Positions 1 to 9,802 of a stretch of DNA of 64,000 nucleotides are shown here, piece after piece (the first letter of the stretch is position 1; each line of letters opens with the position of its first letter). The DNA is taken from NCBI RefSeq assembly GCF_050436995.1, contig NC_134775.1, positions 7,851,124 to 7,915,123 of the forward strand, in the 5' to 3' direction. The notes under the pieces are model-generated. The model made no database searches, was not told where the DNA came from, and worked only from the letters and a program-made list of their open reading frames with translations. A program made the position numbers and the translations under genes. Origin of the DNA: Anticarsia gemmatalis (taxonomy: Eukaryota > Arthropoda > Insecta > Lepidoptera > Erebidae).

Positions 1-75
1 AAGGCCTAACCCCTCCCCCTCGTTTGGGAGGAGACCCTTGCCCTGCAGTGGGACAGATATGGGTTATTAAAAAAA
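1..75 (+). repeat. 3' tail of a poly(A)-ended retroposon
   Basis: The window opens in a GC-rich stretch (GGGAGGAGACCCTTGCCCTG, then CAGTGGGACAGATATGGG) followed by a run of A at 68-83. Short tails of this type, ending in poly(A), are common 3' ends of retroposons in moth and butterfly genomes. The body lies outside the window, so the family is not determined. Confidence 0.45.
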
Positions 76-222
76 AAAAAAAACGAAATAGTTTTAGTTT
101 TTAAGATACCGATTGTCTTACCTCCCATTTATCACTTCTTTAAGCTATCAGTTGTTCCTAACAAACATAACCAAATCATTATCCCAGCCTTACCTTTCAT
201 TGCGATTTCTGGAAATAATTCT

Positions 223-531
223 ATGTACATAGAGGCAGAATGCCCGAAGATAAACACGTTGTACCTTTGCGAAGCAAAATCGAAGTTCCATACGCGACAT
301 GAATCAATCTGCATTCAGCATCTTATCGTCGAGCAAGAAATACATTCATCCTGCGAGATGACTCCCATCGTCCTGAAGACAGCAGCTGTAGAACAACTTG
401 ACGAAAAACATTATATTACAAGCTTTCCCAATTCTACTAAGGTGAAGATATCTTGCGGACAAGAAACGTACAAGATACTGAAAGGAAGCTTTTTGGCTAC
501 GGTTCCCGTTAATCGTACCGCTTATCACTAA
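223..531 (+). pseudogene. Envelope fusion (baculovirus F / gypsy env-like) fragment
   Basis: A 102-codon open frame starts at an internal ATG with no partner gag or pol nearby. It has cysteine spacing and an SCGQE block followed by GSFLATVP, which resemble the distal ectodomain of the baculovirus-F / errantivirus envelope glycoprotein family. Those proteins are type I membrane fusion proteins carried by some gypsy-type retroelements. Only a piece is present: no signal peptide, furin site, fusion peptide or membrane anchor can be seen, and the frame stops right after the ATVP block. I read it as a decayed envelope remnant. An unrelated secreted protein remains possible. Confidence 0.45.
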
Positions 532-1063
532 TTGTTCCTCGCAAGCTCCACGCTATCCCATTACCAGAACCTTCAACCAACCATCAGTGAGAACTAATCT
601 TGGACTGAATTCCTAAGTTCCTATGTAACAACTGCTTTCATTACTCCATCTTCGATTAAGAGGTTACGTAATGAAATTCTTCAGACTTTTCTATCTTTGA
701 AAGGATTTTTTTTTAATTTTCCGTTTTTTTTCATACATATTCAGTGCTCTTTAGCCCGGGTCACATATTTATTTATTTATAGACACGCCAACAGTATACA
801 TATACAGCTTTGTAAGATATAATATGATATTCAGTATGTAGTTCTTTTATGCATACCAATTAAAGGCGTGCACAGCACACAAAATCAGAAATTAAAGAAC
901 AGAAACTAATAACGAAAAGACAAACAAAAATAAAAACAATGACGATTGGTTATTATAAACACAAGGACATAGTTTTTACTGAAATCAATATCAACACAGA
1001 TAAACACATATACTTCAATTATTATTGCTGTTTTATGATAATTCATTGAATAAAAACACTTAC
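532..1063. other. AT-rich non-coding stretch
   Basis: No coding frame, RNA gene or terminal repeat was recognised. A (TTTA)n-like stretch at about 766-782 resembles a retroposon tail, but no body can be defined. Confidence 0.4.
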
Positions 1064-1530
1064 ATAGTGATGCCATGATGATACAACTGAAGCTAATGGG
1101 CTTAATTCTGCTATAGCATGTCTTCTTGCATATGATACTGATCTACCACAGCCATAGCAAACATTGATATGACCAAGTTGCCTTTCTCTTATGTTGTTTT
1201 GAAGATATCTTGTTAATAGGTCAAAACAAGCACCGCAGATACAGGTTTGTGGTGATAACTGTAAAAATAAGGGTGTTAGTCTATTTTTTCGTGTGATGAT
1301 GACAATGTATTATGCAGACAATAATTTGAATTTATAAACATGTGATTTATACAATTTATATTAATGTAGTAAATAGAACTTACCTCAAAAGCCAACCACT
1401 CCGATAGAAGAGTACTCATATCAGGGCGAAGTGATGATATTAAGTGACGTCTAATACGTTCTCTTATGGCGATACCACAATTAATACACGATTGTAAAAG
1501 ATCCGTTTTCCTTTTTAGCCAAATAAATAA
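1064..1530 (-). pseudogene. Two-exon cysteine-rich module of a transposon protein
   Basis: Read on the minus strand, an open stretch (about 1530 to 1384) contains SCINCGIAIRERIRRH and ends in GAG followed by GTAAGT. After an intron ending TTTTTACAG, a second open stretch (1258 to 1064) contains TCICGACFDLLTRYL and VCYGCGRSVSYARRH and ends at another GTAAGT. The CxxC pairs either side of a phase-0 intron match the N-terminal module of the transposase at 30993-33299, where the intron sits at the same place and phase. I infer a zinc-binding N-terminal domain of a related DDE transposon. The remainder of the gene, including any catalytic domain, is not seen downstream, and no start codon is clear. 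Confidence 0.45.
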
Positions 1531-2624
1531 TACCGTTTATAAGTAGCGGAGCACTCGCGTGGGGCTACAACACAATTAAAGAAAGGTGAAACAAAGTAAT
1601 TGCTCAAAAAAACACGAAACAACAGCAGCCGCAAACCGACCCGTGAGACGAGTTTTTGTCAATTGAGTTTTGACAATTTGTCAATTGATTTAACATCGAT
1701 TTTGTATGATGGAGAGTTGAATAAGAAATATTAATATGAATTATAATAAGTTAGCGATACAATAAATGCTGCAAAATAATACGGAATACGCTTTTTTAAT
1801 TGATATTTTACCCTATTTTGAATTATTATTTATGTGTCGGAGCACGGTGTGTGTGTGTGTATGGGGTTGTATCCTGACAATCCACTTCTGATATCGAAGG
1901 CATATGGAGTACCTCGCTATCAGATTGGTCAGTCATGGCGAATAGTCCAAAATAATACGCACTAAACTTAGCTCACTAGTGTATTTGTCCATTACAATGA
2001 TCACAGCACAAAAATAGCCTAGGATTCCACCGATCTAGCTGGATGCAAGACAGAAACGCGGTGAGTTCGTGGCAACGACCGTTTTCCCTTGAGTTCGAAT
2101 GTCGAATAATCTAACCACACTAACGTTTCAACCATCATACCTCTGAGTGATAGCTGTCGATTGTCACATGTCAGCCGTCATCTGCCTGTGTTGCCAACAT
2201 TGTACCGACCACACCCAAGTGTAAACACTTGACGTTTCCGATACATTAAATTATTTCTTAATACTTAATCCCCATGGTTGTGGCACCTTCGTACATATTT
2301 CGGGTTTAGTTGAAATCATAATTGTGGATGAAACATTAGATAAAACCATCTGTAATTTTTTTAAATGAATCTCAGATAGTATTAGACTATGAATTTAAGA
2401 TGCCCATTAATTTATTAATCAAAAAACAAAAATTTAATAAAATAAAATGTGAAAACCGTACGTGGGGTAACGACCTTCTCCCTACATGGCAATAAAATTG
2501 ATTAATTGACATAAACTTCAATCAATTTTAAATCCTTTCGCTCTTCGTTTAAATCCTTTTATTTTGTGAACTTTTCTCCAGAACTGCTACGAAATCTAAG
2601 AAGTTATTCAATATTTCTCATTTA
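1531..2624. other. Non-coding stretch with short repeats
   Basis: No gene was recognised. A short (GT)n run lies at about 1847-1861. TGTCAATTGA-like words are repeated at about 1656-1688. Nothing else could be supported. Confidence 0.4.
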
Positions 2625-2882
2625 TCTATACTAATATTATAAAGCTGAAGAGTTTGTTTGTTTGTTTGTTTGTTTGAACGCGCTAATCTCAGGAACTACT
2701 GGTCCGATTTGAAAAATTTTTTCAGTGTTAGATAGTCCATTTATCGAGGAAAGTTATAGGCTATATATCATCACGCTACTACCAATAGGATCAGAGTACG
2801 GGTGAAAAATGTTACAAAAACGGGGACAATTTTGACCCATTCTCTCTTATGTGACGCAAGCGAAGTTGCGCGGGTCAGCTAG
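2625..2882 (+). mobile_element. Non-autonomous Helitron, copy 1
   Basis: The element begins TCTATACTAATATTATAAAG after an A-containing flank and ends CTAG before T, preceded by the short hairpin CGCAA-GCGAAG-TTGCG and GCGGGTCAG. These are the hallmarks of Helitrons: 5' TC, 3' CTRR, a hairpin near the 3' end and no target duplication. A (GTTT)n block lies near the 5' end. It encodes nothing. Closely similar copies lie at 40176-40436 (same orientation) and 50544-50804 (opposite orientation). Confidence 0.8.
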
Positions 2883-3147
2883 TTTTTTATATTTTAATTA
2901 CAAAACTTTTATCACTGTACAGCCTGGGGCAGATATTGGCCAAGTCCTTTTCAAAAAAAGCTTCCTGAATTAATTGACATTAAATTTTCAATTTCCTGAT
3001 ACCTAATTTTTCTATTTAGTCAAATTGTATTTTTACTAGTGACACGTTTTTTTCCACAATAGCCGGTAAAGACGACCATATTTTCTTCAGTGGCTATAGT
3101 ATGCCGACTTCGCTTAAAACGCCGACACTGTCTCATACAAAAAACTG
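2883..3147. other. Non-coding, probably decayed gypsy pol
   Basis: This directly follows, on the minus strand, the gypsy RNase H end at 3148-3434. The frame is broken by several stops and no clean integrase motif could be read. It is probably the decayed continuation of pol. Confidence 0.3.
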
Positions 3148-3434
3148 TTATTCGCAAAACTTTCTGAGTGCCCTAGAATTAGATGATGAAACATCACAAT
3201 AAATTTTATGATTTGTATGAGGAAAATCGTATTGTTTAAGTTTGAAATTGTTGCAACATGACGACCTAGATAACAGTGACGTCAATTGTGTATCAGATTC
3301 TTGCGCGTGGGCGAGTTCTTCGAAATCAAGTATCGTGGGACAACTTATTGTTTCAATGCGCGATAACGTGTCTGCGACAATGTTATTATTGCCTATTTTA
3401 TGTATGTCGAATATCAGTTGTATATTCACTTATA
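3148..3434 (-). pseudogene. Ty3/gypsy pol fragment, RNase H end and connection region
   Basis: The minus strand reads through GNNNIVADTLSRIE, the C-terminal signature of gypsy RNase H (…VADALSR-type), followed by a connector containing DFEELAHAQESD. The preceding part of the same polyprotein lies at 4782-4948, and before that at 25752-26085. The pieces are separated by LINE-D (3435-4774) and by the large hAT-like insertion (4949-25743). Frameshifts are present around 3410, and the frame closes at 3148. This is a dead element. Confidence 0.75.
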
Positions 3435-4774
3435 ATAATAATAATAATAATAAATAAATCATTTATTTCAAGCTATAATGGCTCATAGATATATACCTTA
3501 CAAACTAACATATATATTAAGTATATCATATTGTTATTAGTAAATAAAACTTAAGACTATGTTAGTAGCACTTCACTTAAACACAGTGTCTTTGGTGCTA
3601 TCCTGTGGTATAAGTCCGCGGAAGCAACGGAATACCACGTCCTGGGGCCAAAAGTCCTCCTTCATGACGAGGGGCAGCACGTCGTTTGGGACGCACACCA
3701 CGAACGACTTGAATCCCACGTTACGGCGCGCCTCCAACAGCTGCACCCTCATCTGGTACTTGGTCCTCTTACAGATATACGTCACGACATCCTCCTTCTT
3801 GGTGAGGTAGTGCAGGCGTGAGACGTACACCGGTGTGGTCGGTATCGCGGCTCTTAAGCACGGTGTTGGCTCTTTAGGAGCCGTACCGCTGCGATTCTGG
3901 GTTCGTGTGGTGCGCTTTTTTCTTTGAACCTTCACGAAACCCTCGTCGTCTTCGTTCCCATTCCCCGTATCCTTTGGTAGGAATTTAGTTTTGGGAACAG
4001 CAGTGCTCGCCGTAACGCTCGCAAAGTCACTTATTTGAGACTTCACGGGGGCTGCAGGCCGTGGCAGCGGGACGGGGCGAGCGGTTCGCGCGACGTCACA
4101 GGGGCAGGTGCAGGGGTGGGGGGCGCGGGGGCGCTGCACTCCACAGTATGCGACGGATGCGCTGGCGTCGAATATGCTGACGCAGAGTTCAACGACGGCA
4201 AATCGACGACTCGCCGGCACGTGTTGACATTCGATGCATCGGGTGTTGACCTAGAAACCGACACCTCATTGCGCAAATCGTTTATTTCTTTACGCAAATC
4301 GGTGACGGTATTTTGGGATGCATCTAACTTCACTAACACATCCGCAAGGCTGGCCTTCAGCGACACGATGTCCTTCAGAAGGCTGGTTACATCGACGTGG
4401 TCGAAGGTGACAGGGGGCAGCATGTGCAGCTCCTTCGCCACAAACGTCGGCACATCGTCGGGATCAGTCTCCTTGAGTAGCGTGATGCTCTTCTTTGTCC
4501 CGTCACGCCGGCGGGACACCATCTTGTCGCGCTTATTCAGCGTCGTGAACAATAGCAGCTTGGCAGCTGCAATGTCCTCTTCACTGAAGTTACTCGCACA
4601 TATCTGGATGGCTGACACTTCATCCATCACATCCAGTTTTTGCTGCAAAAACGCCAGTAACTAATTCGCAATAAGTTGTGTACCCATCGCGAAAAAGAAC
4701 TTAGTCGAGCGTCAGCTTGCGCCGCGCTTATCAAATTAATATAAATAATAATAACACGTCTGCATTAGAACACG
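3435..4774 (-). mobile_element. LINE-D: retroposon carrying only an ORF1-type gene
   Basis: A 7-bp direct duplication ACTTATA flanks the insert (3428-3434 and 4775-4781). Subtracting the insert joins the two gypsy RNase H pieces. On the minus strand the element runs from a 5' end at 4774 through an ORF1-like gene to a (TTA)n tail at 3435-3452. No endonuclease or reverse transcriptase lies between the gene and the tail, so this copy is non-autonomous, or derives from an internally deleted LINE. Confidence 0.7.
3573..4648 (-). pseudogene. LINE ORF1 / gag-like nucleic-acid-binding protein, frameshifted
   Basis: Two overlapping minus-strand frames (4648 to 4043 and 4220 to 3573) make up one protein of roughly 340 residues. 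The N-terminal half has an acidic/helical region (FSEEDIAAAKLLLF, then TDPDDVPTFVAKEL) and a predicted coiled coil. The middle is Pro/Ala/Ser-rich. The C-terminal half holds a compact domain with VYVSRLHYLTKKEDV and MKEDFWPQDVVFRCFRG. This architecture recurs in arthropod CR1/Jockey-type LINE ORF1 proteins, which are thought to package element RNA. A single-base frameshift lies between about 4060 and 4220. The usual N-terminal PHD-like finger of such proteins is not present. Confidence 0.6.
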
Positions 4775-4781
4775 ACTTATA

Positions 4782-4948
4782 TACGATAACTGTCTAATCT
4801 TGCGTGGGGTCTCTATCACTACATGGTTTCGTGAATGCAAAAGTTACTGGTTTGTGGTCTGTAAATATAGAGAAAACACGACCTTCTCTTTGGTTTCTAA
4901 AATATTGAACTGACATGTAAATAGCTAAAAGTTCCCTGTCGTAGGTAC
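4782..4948 (-). pseudogene. Ty3/gypsy RNase H fragment
   Basis: The minus strand encodes YDRELLAIYMSVQYF and, after RVFSIF, TDHKPVTFAF: the central RNase H block with its catalytic D and the TDHKPL-type motif. The codons resume exactly from 25752 when the 4949-25743 insertion and one copy of GTAGGTAC are ignored, and continue to 3434 when LINE-D is ignored. It is part of the same degraded polyprotein. Confidence 0.8.
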
Positions 4949-6071
4949 CAGTGGCGAAGGCTCCATACAACTCGATTCCTACCGGCTTTCCTTTCTGGAC
5001 AGACTTAATATTAGTGTTAAATTAATTGTTTACTATTGCCAAATAATACACAATTAATCAATAATCACCAATACTTAAACCGAAATCTTTAATCTAATCG
5101 AAACAGTACGAAAACGCCTACCCTTCAAAAATTACGCTCCGCTAAAAACGCAACGTGAAGTAATAATAATGAAATAAACCGTGGGCGCTGATCGGGAATC
5201 GCGTACAATAAAAACTATGGCGGCGATGTCGCTTACGACCTTTTGGATCGCGCTTTACACCGCGCTGCATAGTGGCGAGTAAGGTACGATTTAGACCAAC
5301 CGGCTAGCGTCGCGCCGCCTCGGAACGGAGCCTTACGCGTGCCGCGGCAGCCGAACGTGTGCCGCGGCAGCCGAACGCGTCCGTCGGAGCTGTACCACTA
5401 CTGCGGTATGCGTACGGCTGCCGCGGTAGCCGCACGCGTGCCGCGGCAGCCGACAGCGTCCGCTGGAATCCAATCATTTGTCTGGACTAAAGAAATTAGT
5501 TTTTCTTCCGTATCCATTTTTGATTTTAATATGTTAACTGTCGCTTGAAGAACACAACTTCAATGATTCGCTAGTTGCTGCACCGTAATCTCCGTTCGTA
5601 TTTCACGACGCACAGCTGACCGGCTCTGAACGGACCCGACGGCAGCCGATTGGATGCCGACGGCGCCGTTCGGAGCCGGTCGGGGCCGGTCGGCTGTCGC
5701 GACAGCCGAATGCATTCTGCGACGCGTCGCGACAGGTCGCGACGCGTCGCGGGATGCCGACGGAGATAGCTATGCGTAGGTCGTGATGAGAGAAACCAGG
5801 CGCAGGGTATTGGAGGGATTTTGGGATTTTGATTGGAGGATATTCTGGAGGTGTTGTTAGAGCGTTTTATTGATTTTTTTTGACTGACCTGGCCTGTTTT
5901 CTGGACTTTGATACTGCTTTTTGCTAGAGAGTTATCTTGATGACTCTCTAGTATTCTGCATCGACTTCGCGTAGCATTTTGGACTGATCTCTCATACTTT
6001 GACCGTGACCTTGGCTTGTTTTGTGGATACCGTTGCTTCCGATTTGGATTTGCCGTTCGCGGCATTTGTTG

Positions 6072-7255
6072 ATGGAGTCGGACTCCAGTTCGGCTCCGGG
6101 CGGCGGTGCCCGCCGTAAGAGGCACCGGACTTCCCCAATCCTGGGATCTGGGCCGTCTGGGTCTGAGACCGAGACAGAGTGCCCGCGCGGGCCGGTGGCG
6201 CGGCGCGGGAAAACGTCCTCTGGGGCTACATCCTCCAGAGGCGGGGTTTCGTCCCGTGGGGTCATGGCTCCCCCTGATCCCGTCTTTGACCCTGAGGAGG
6301 GTATGGAGAGCTCGGCCTCTGAGTCTCCATACCGCATGGACGCCGAACAGCTGAGGGCGCAGGCCGGCCAGAGTGCGGCCGCAATTTACGAGGTTGTCCG
6401 CAAGTCGGGCCACCTCCAGGGGGGTTGCCAGAGAACCCTTAAGCTGGCGGCAGCGGGTCTCCTGGACATTGTGGAGGCCCTGGCGGACCGGACGGTGTCC
6501 GATGAAGTCCGCCGTACCAGGGTGGAATCCGCCCGGATCCGTCGTGAGAACGACATGCTTCGGGCGGAAAGGAAGGCGCTCCTGCGGGAGTTGGAGCAGG
6601 CAAAGGCCCCACCTCCTGCAACAAGAGCAACGTGCCCACCACCTGCCCCTGTGGCCTCGGACTCCACTCCGACCGTCGCGGAGCTCTTGGAAGAGCTTAG
6701 GCGCTCCCTCATCGCCTCGGTAGGGACGATGCTGCACGCCCGCTTTGAAGGAATTGAGGGGCGCCTGCTCCCGGAGGCGAGGGTCCGTCCTCCCCTTAGG
6801 GCGGGCAGAATGTCGGCGGGGTCCTCTACCACCCCAACGCCTGTGCTTACTCCGGCCCCGACTTCGGATGTCGTGGGACCTCTCCCCACTTCGCGGGCCG
6901 GGAAAAGGGGGAAGAAGAAAGGGGTAAGCCACCCCCCTGTCGCCGAACTGCCGGCGGTTGCCCTAACACCGTGGGCAGCTGAGGCTCCTCCGGAGGCGGG
7001 TCCGTCGGGATCAGCGTCCACCTGGTCGGAGGTGGTACGCAAGGGGAAGAGCAAGGGGAAGAAAACCCCCCCTAACGCGACGGCTCAGGTGCCGGCCTCT
7101 CAGGCAGCCAAGAAGCCGCAGCCGGTCAGGCCGAGGCTGACCGTTCCGAAGTCGGCGGCGGTGGTGGTAACCCTCCATTCAGAGGCTGCCGCCAAGGGTG
7201 TGACCTATGGCCAGGCCATGGAGCGCGCGGAGGAGGCAGTTAACCCGATGGACCT
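6072..7255 (+). CDS. LINE-A ORF1 (gag-like), 5' part
   Basis: This is the first 394 codons of ORF1, starting at MESDSSSAPGGG. An upstream in-frame ATG at 6021 is possible, but the segment before 6072 is not gag-like. The order is a low-complexity Ser/Gly/Pro head, a helical stretch rich in Arg/Glu (VESARIRRENDMLRAERKAL) likely to form a coiled coil, a Pro/Ala-rich linker, and the start of the conserved core (SAAVVVTL). The frame is cut after NPMDL by LINE-B and resumes at 19477. Skipping LINE-B and one TSD copy keeps the frame (1184 + 697 nt = 627 codons). The protein is expected to bind element RNA and form cytoplasmic RNPs. Confidence 0.8.
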
Positions 7256-7689
7256 TTTTTTTTTTTTTTTTTTTTTATTTTTTTTTTTTTTTGCGTCAGG
7301 AAAATGCATTACTGCATGTCCCGCTCCAGGGAGGAAAGCGGGGGTCTGTCGGGCTCTCCCGCCGGCAAGGCGTTCCGGCTAACATGGGCATACCGACTAA
7401 AAACCTGACGGTGTTCCTTCTACAGTCACCATAACGTGGCCAGGACGCGGTACCTCCAATCGGATACTCCGCGTCCCAGCCGGTGACGGCCCGCTTTGGA
7501 TGCGGGCCCTACTTCGAGCGGGGGCGGACTTGAGGATTGTCCCCCCCTAGCTCTCCACTTCACGGGGGTGCGCCAGGAACACACAGCGCATTCCCCACCT
7601 CTCGGACCTGTTCCCTGTCCAGGCGACGGAGCGTTCCGCCTCCGCCGCCCACAGGTCCGCGTCACGGGGGCCGGAGATCGTCCCGGCGC

Positions 7690-9511
7690 CTACGACGCCC
7701 AGTGCGTCTTGCGCCAAAAGATTCTTGCGCGTCTTGCGGAAGGGAGGGGAGCGTTGATTTCCCGCTCCCGTTCCGCCGCCTCTTTGAGGGAAATGACCTC
7801 TTCACAGAATGAGGCGACGGCCGACCACGCTGCCTCGTTCCCGACCATGGACAGAACCACAGCCGAGAGCGAGAGGTCGCTCCCGACCACCCCGGTCAAT
7901 TGACGGCGCTGCGACGACCACGCCTGGCAATGTGCCAGCGTATGCAGCGCCGTATCGGGGCAGTCACCACAATGATGGCACCTGGGCGTCTGCTCGCGGC
8001 CTATGCGACACAGGTACTTGCCGAAACAACCATGTCCGGTCAAGACCTGCGTCAGCCGATATGTGAGCGCGCCGTGCCCTCTCTCCAGCCACTCCGTGAC
8101 CGCCGGCCGCACGGCCTCGATGGTTATGAGGCCGGCGCTGGGGTCTTCCAGTCGTCGCTTCCACGCCGCCAGGACATCTTGGCGGAGCTCTGCTCTCCGC
8201 GCCTCGATTTCTTGAGGCGCTGGCAGTGAGCCTCCGCCTCGGGCCTCCTCGCGCCATGTATAGAGTGACGCGAGGGCCCCCGCGTCCAAGTCCCACGGCG
8301 GCGTTCCGGCCAGTAGGCACGCCACTTCAAAGGAGATCGTGCGGTAGCCTCTCACGGCCCTGACGGCCATCACCCGCTGCGGACGTCGCAGCGCGGCGAT
8401 GTTTTTGGCCGACAGGGCATTGGCCCAGATGGGAGAGCCATATAGGGCCATTGACCGCACGATCCCGGCGTACAGCCGTCGGCAGGTGTTGTTTGGCCCC
8501 CCGAGGTTTGGCAGCAGGCGAGATAGTGCGCCCGCCGCACCTACGAGTTTGGGGGCCAGCCGACTGAAATGGGCTGTGAAGTCCCATCGGCCGTCGAGAG
8601 TCAGTCCGAGATACTTCATCGACGGTGCGATGCCGATGGTGACTCCGCCTACTATAATGCTGGATCCGGGTGGAGGGCGGCGTCGGGGCCCATGGAAAAA
8701 TAGGGCCTCCGACTTTTCAAGTGCCACCTCCAGACCCAGCCGCCGGATGCGCGCGACGACTTGTGCGACCCCAGCTGTGGCCAGCACCTCCGCGTCGCGG
8801 TGCGTCTTCCCCCGGGCTGTTACCAACGTGTCGTCGGCATAGCAGAATATGCCGACGCCCGGCGGGAGCGCACCGCGCAGAACGAAGTCGTAGCCTACGT
8901 TCCACAGGAGAGGGCCTAGAACCGACCCCTGTGGAACCCCACACGAGACTACGCTCCGCGACCAACTATTTTGACCCGGGTAGACAATCGATCTTCCTTC
9001 GAGATAAGCCCCGACAATGCGGCGGAGGTAGAGTGCCACTCGGTGATATTCGCGTGCCACCCGTATGCTACTCCAGGGGAGGGTGTTGAAGGCGTTGGCG
9101 ATGTCGAGTGACACCGCCAAGACGACCTCTCCCTGGGCTACTGCGTCCTCCGCCAGGGCCCTGACGCGTGCGATCGCATCAATCGTGGAGCGCCCTTTGC
9201 GGAACCCAAATTGTTGGTCCGCTAGGTCCGGCCCTACACAACTTAGGTGTGCGACGAGGCGGTCTGCAAGAATGCGCTCGAAGAGCTTGCCCACCTCGTC
9301 CAGCAACACTATGGGCCGGTACGCGGACGGCGAGTCCGCGGGGCGCCCCTCCTTCTTTAACAGGACGAGCTTCCCGGTCTTCCACGGTGCCGGGAACTCG
9401 CCCCTCTCGATGCACGCGTTGTAGAGCCCCAGTAGTCGGGGCTCGAGGGCCTCTCGAGCCAGGACCCACGCTCGGCCTGGAATGCCGTCGGGCCCTGGGG
9501 CGGTGTTCTTA
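7690..9511 (-). CDS. LINE-B ORF2, reverse transcriptase and zinc-finger part
   Basis: This is the C-terminal 606 codons of ORF2. Reverse transcriptase motifs in order are APGPDGIPG, SAYRPIVLLDEVGKLFE, FGFRKGRSTIDA, VSLDIANAFNTL, CGVPQGSVLGPLLWN, the catalytic CYADDT, and MKYLGLTLDGRW. A C-terminal zinc finger CHHCGDCPDTALHTLAHC follows. The upstream part is 15278-16620. Omitting the LTR element and one GCCG copy gives a continuous frame of 1055 codons. I see no stop or frameshift in it, so ORF2 of this copy was intact when the LTR element landed. The enzyme performs target-primed reverse transcription of its own RNA. Confidence 0.9.
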
Positions 9512-9515
9512 GCCG

Positions 9516-9698
9516 TGTGGTGTTGGGACGGGAAATGAAATACTGAACCGGTCATAAGATAGACTTCGAACTCAATGCCCTCCGTCTTTACATTTATTAA
9601 GTTTTATATGCTACAATGTACGTGACATATTTCTTGTATCTAACATCTTACATTATCTTAGCAACTACGTGATGTACGTGACTACACGCCACACTACA
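9516..9698 (-). repeat. 3' LTR of the gypsy-like element
   Basis: This 183-bp terminal repeat runs TGTGGTG…CACTACA as read on plus. It is identical to 15095-15277 except for one substitution in the TTCTTGTATC / TTCTTATATC word. Confidence 0.92.
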
Positions 9699-9737
9699 CC
9701 ACCACCCTTAGAGAAAAAAAAACAAAATAAAATATAG

Positions 9738-9739
<2 letters not shown>

Positions 9740-9798
<59 letters not shown>
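9740..9798 (-). repeat. About 58-nt homopolymer tract after pol
   Basis: A T-run on plus (A-run on the coding strand) begins at the pol stop codon. It lies inside the LTR element, between pol and the polypurine tract, so it is not a LINE tail. Its length may be inexact in the assembly. Confidence 0.85.

Positions 9799-9802
<4 letters not shown>

Noticed and set aside
5571..6932. 453-codon minus-strand frame
   Set aside because: It lies antisense to the GC-rich ORF1 of LINE-A and to its 5' flank; no motif was recognised and GC bias alone explains it.
9512..9555. Start of the LINE-B RT frame within the LTR
   Set aside because: The first residues are read-through from the LTR; the true upstream sequence is the endonuclease part at 15278-16620.
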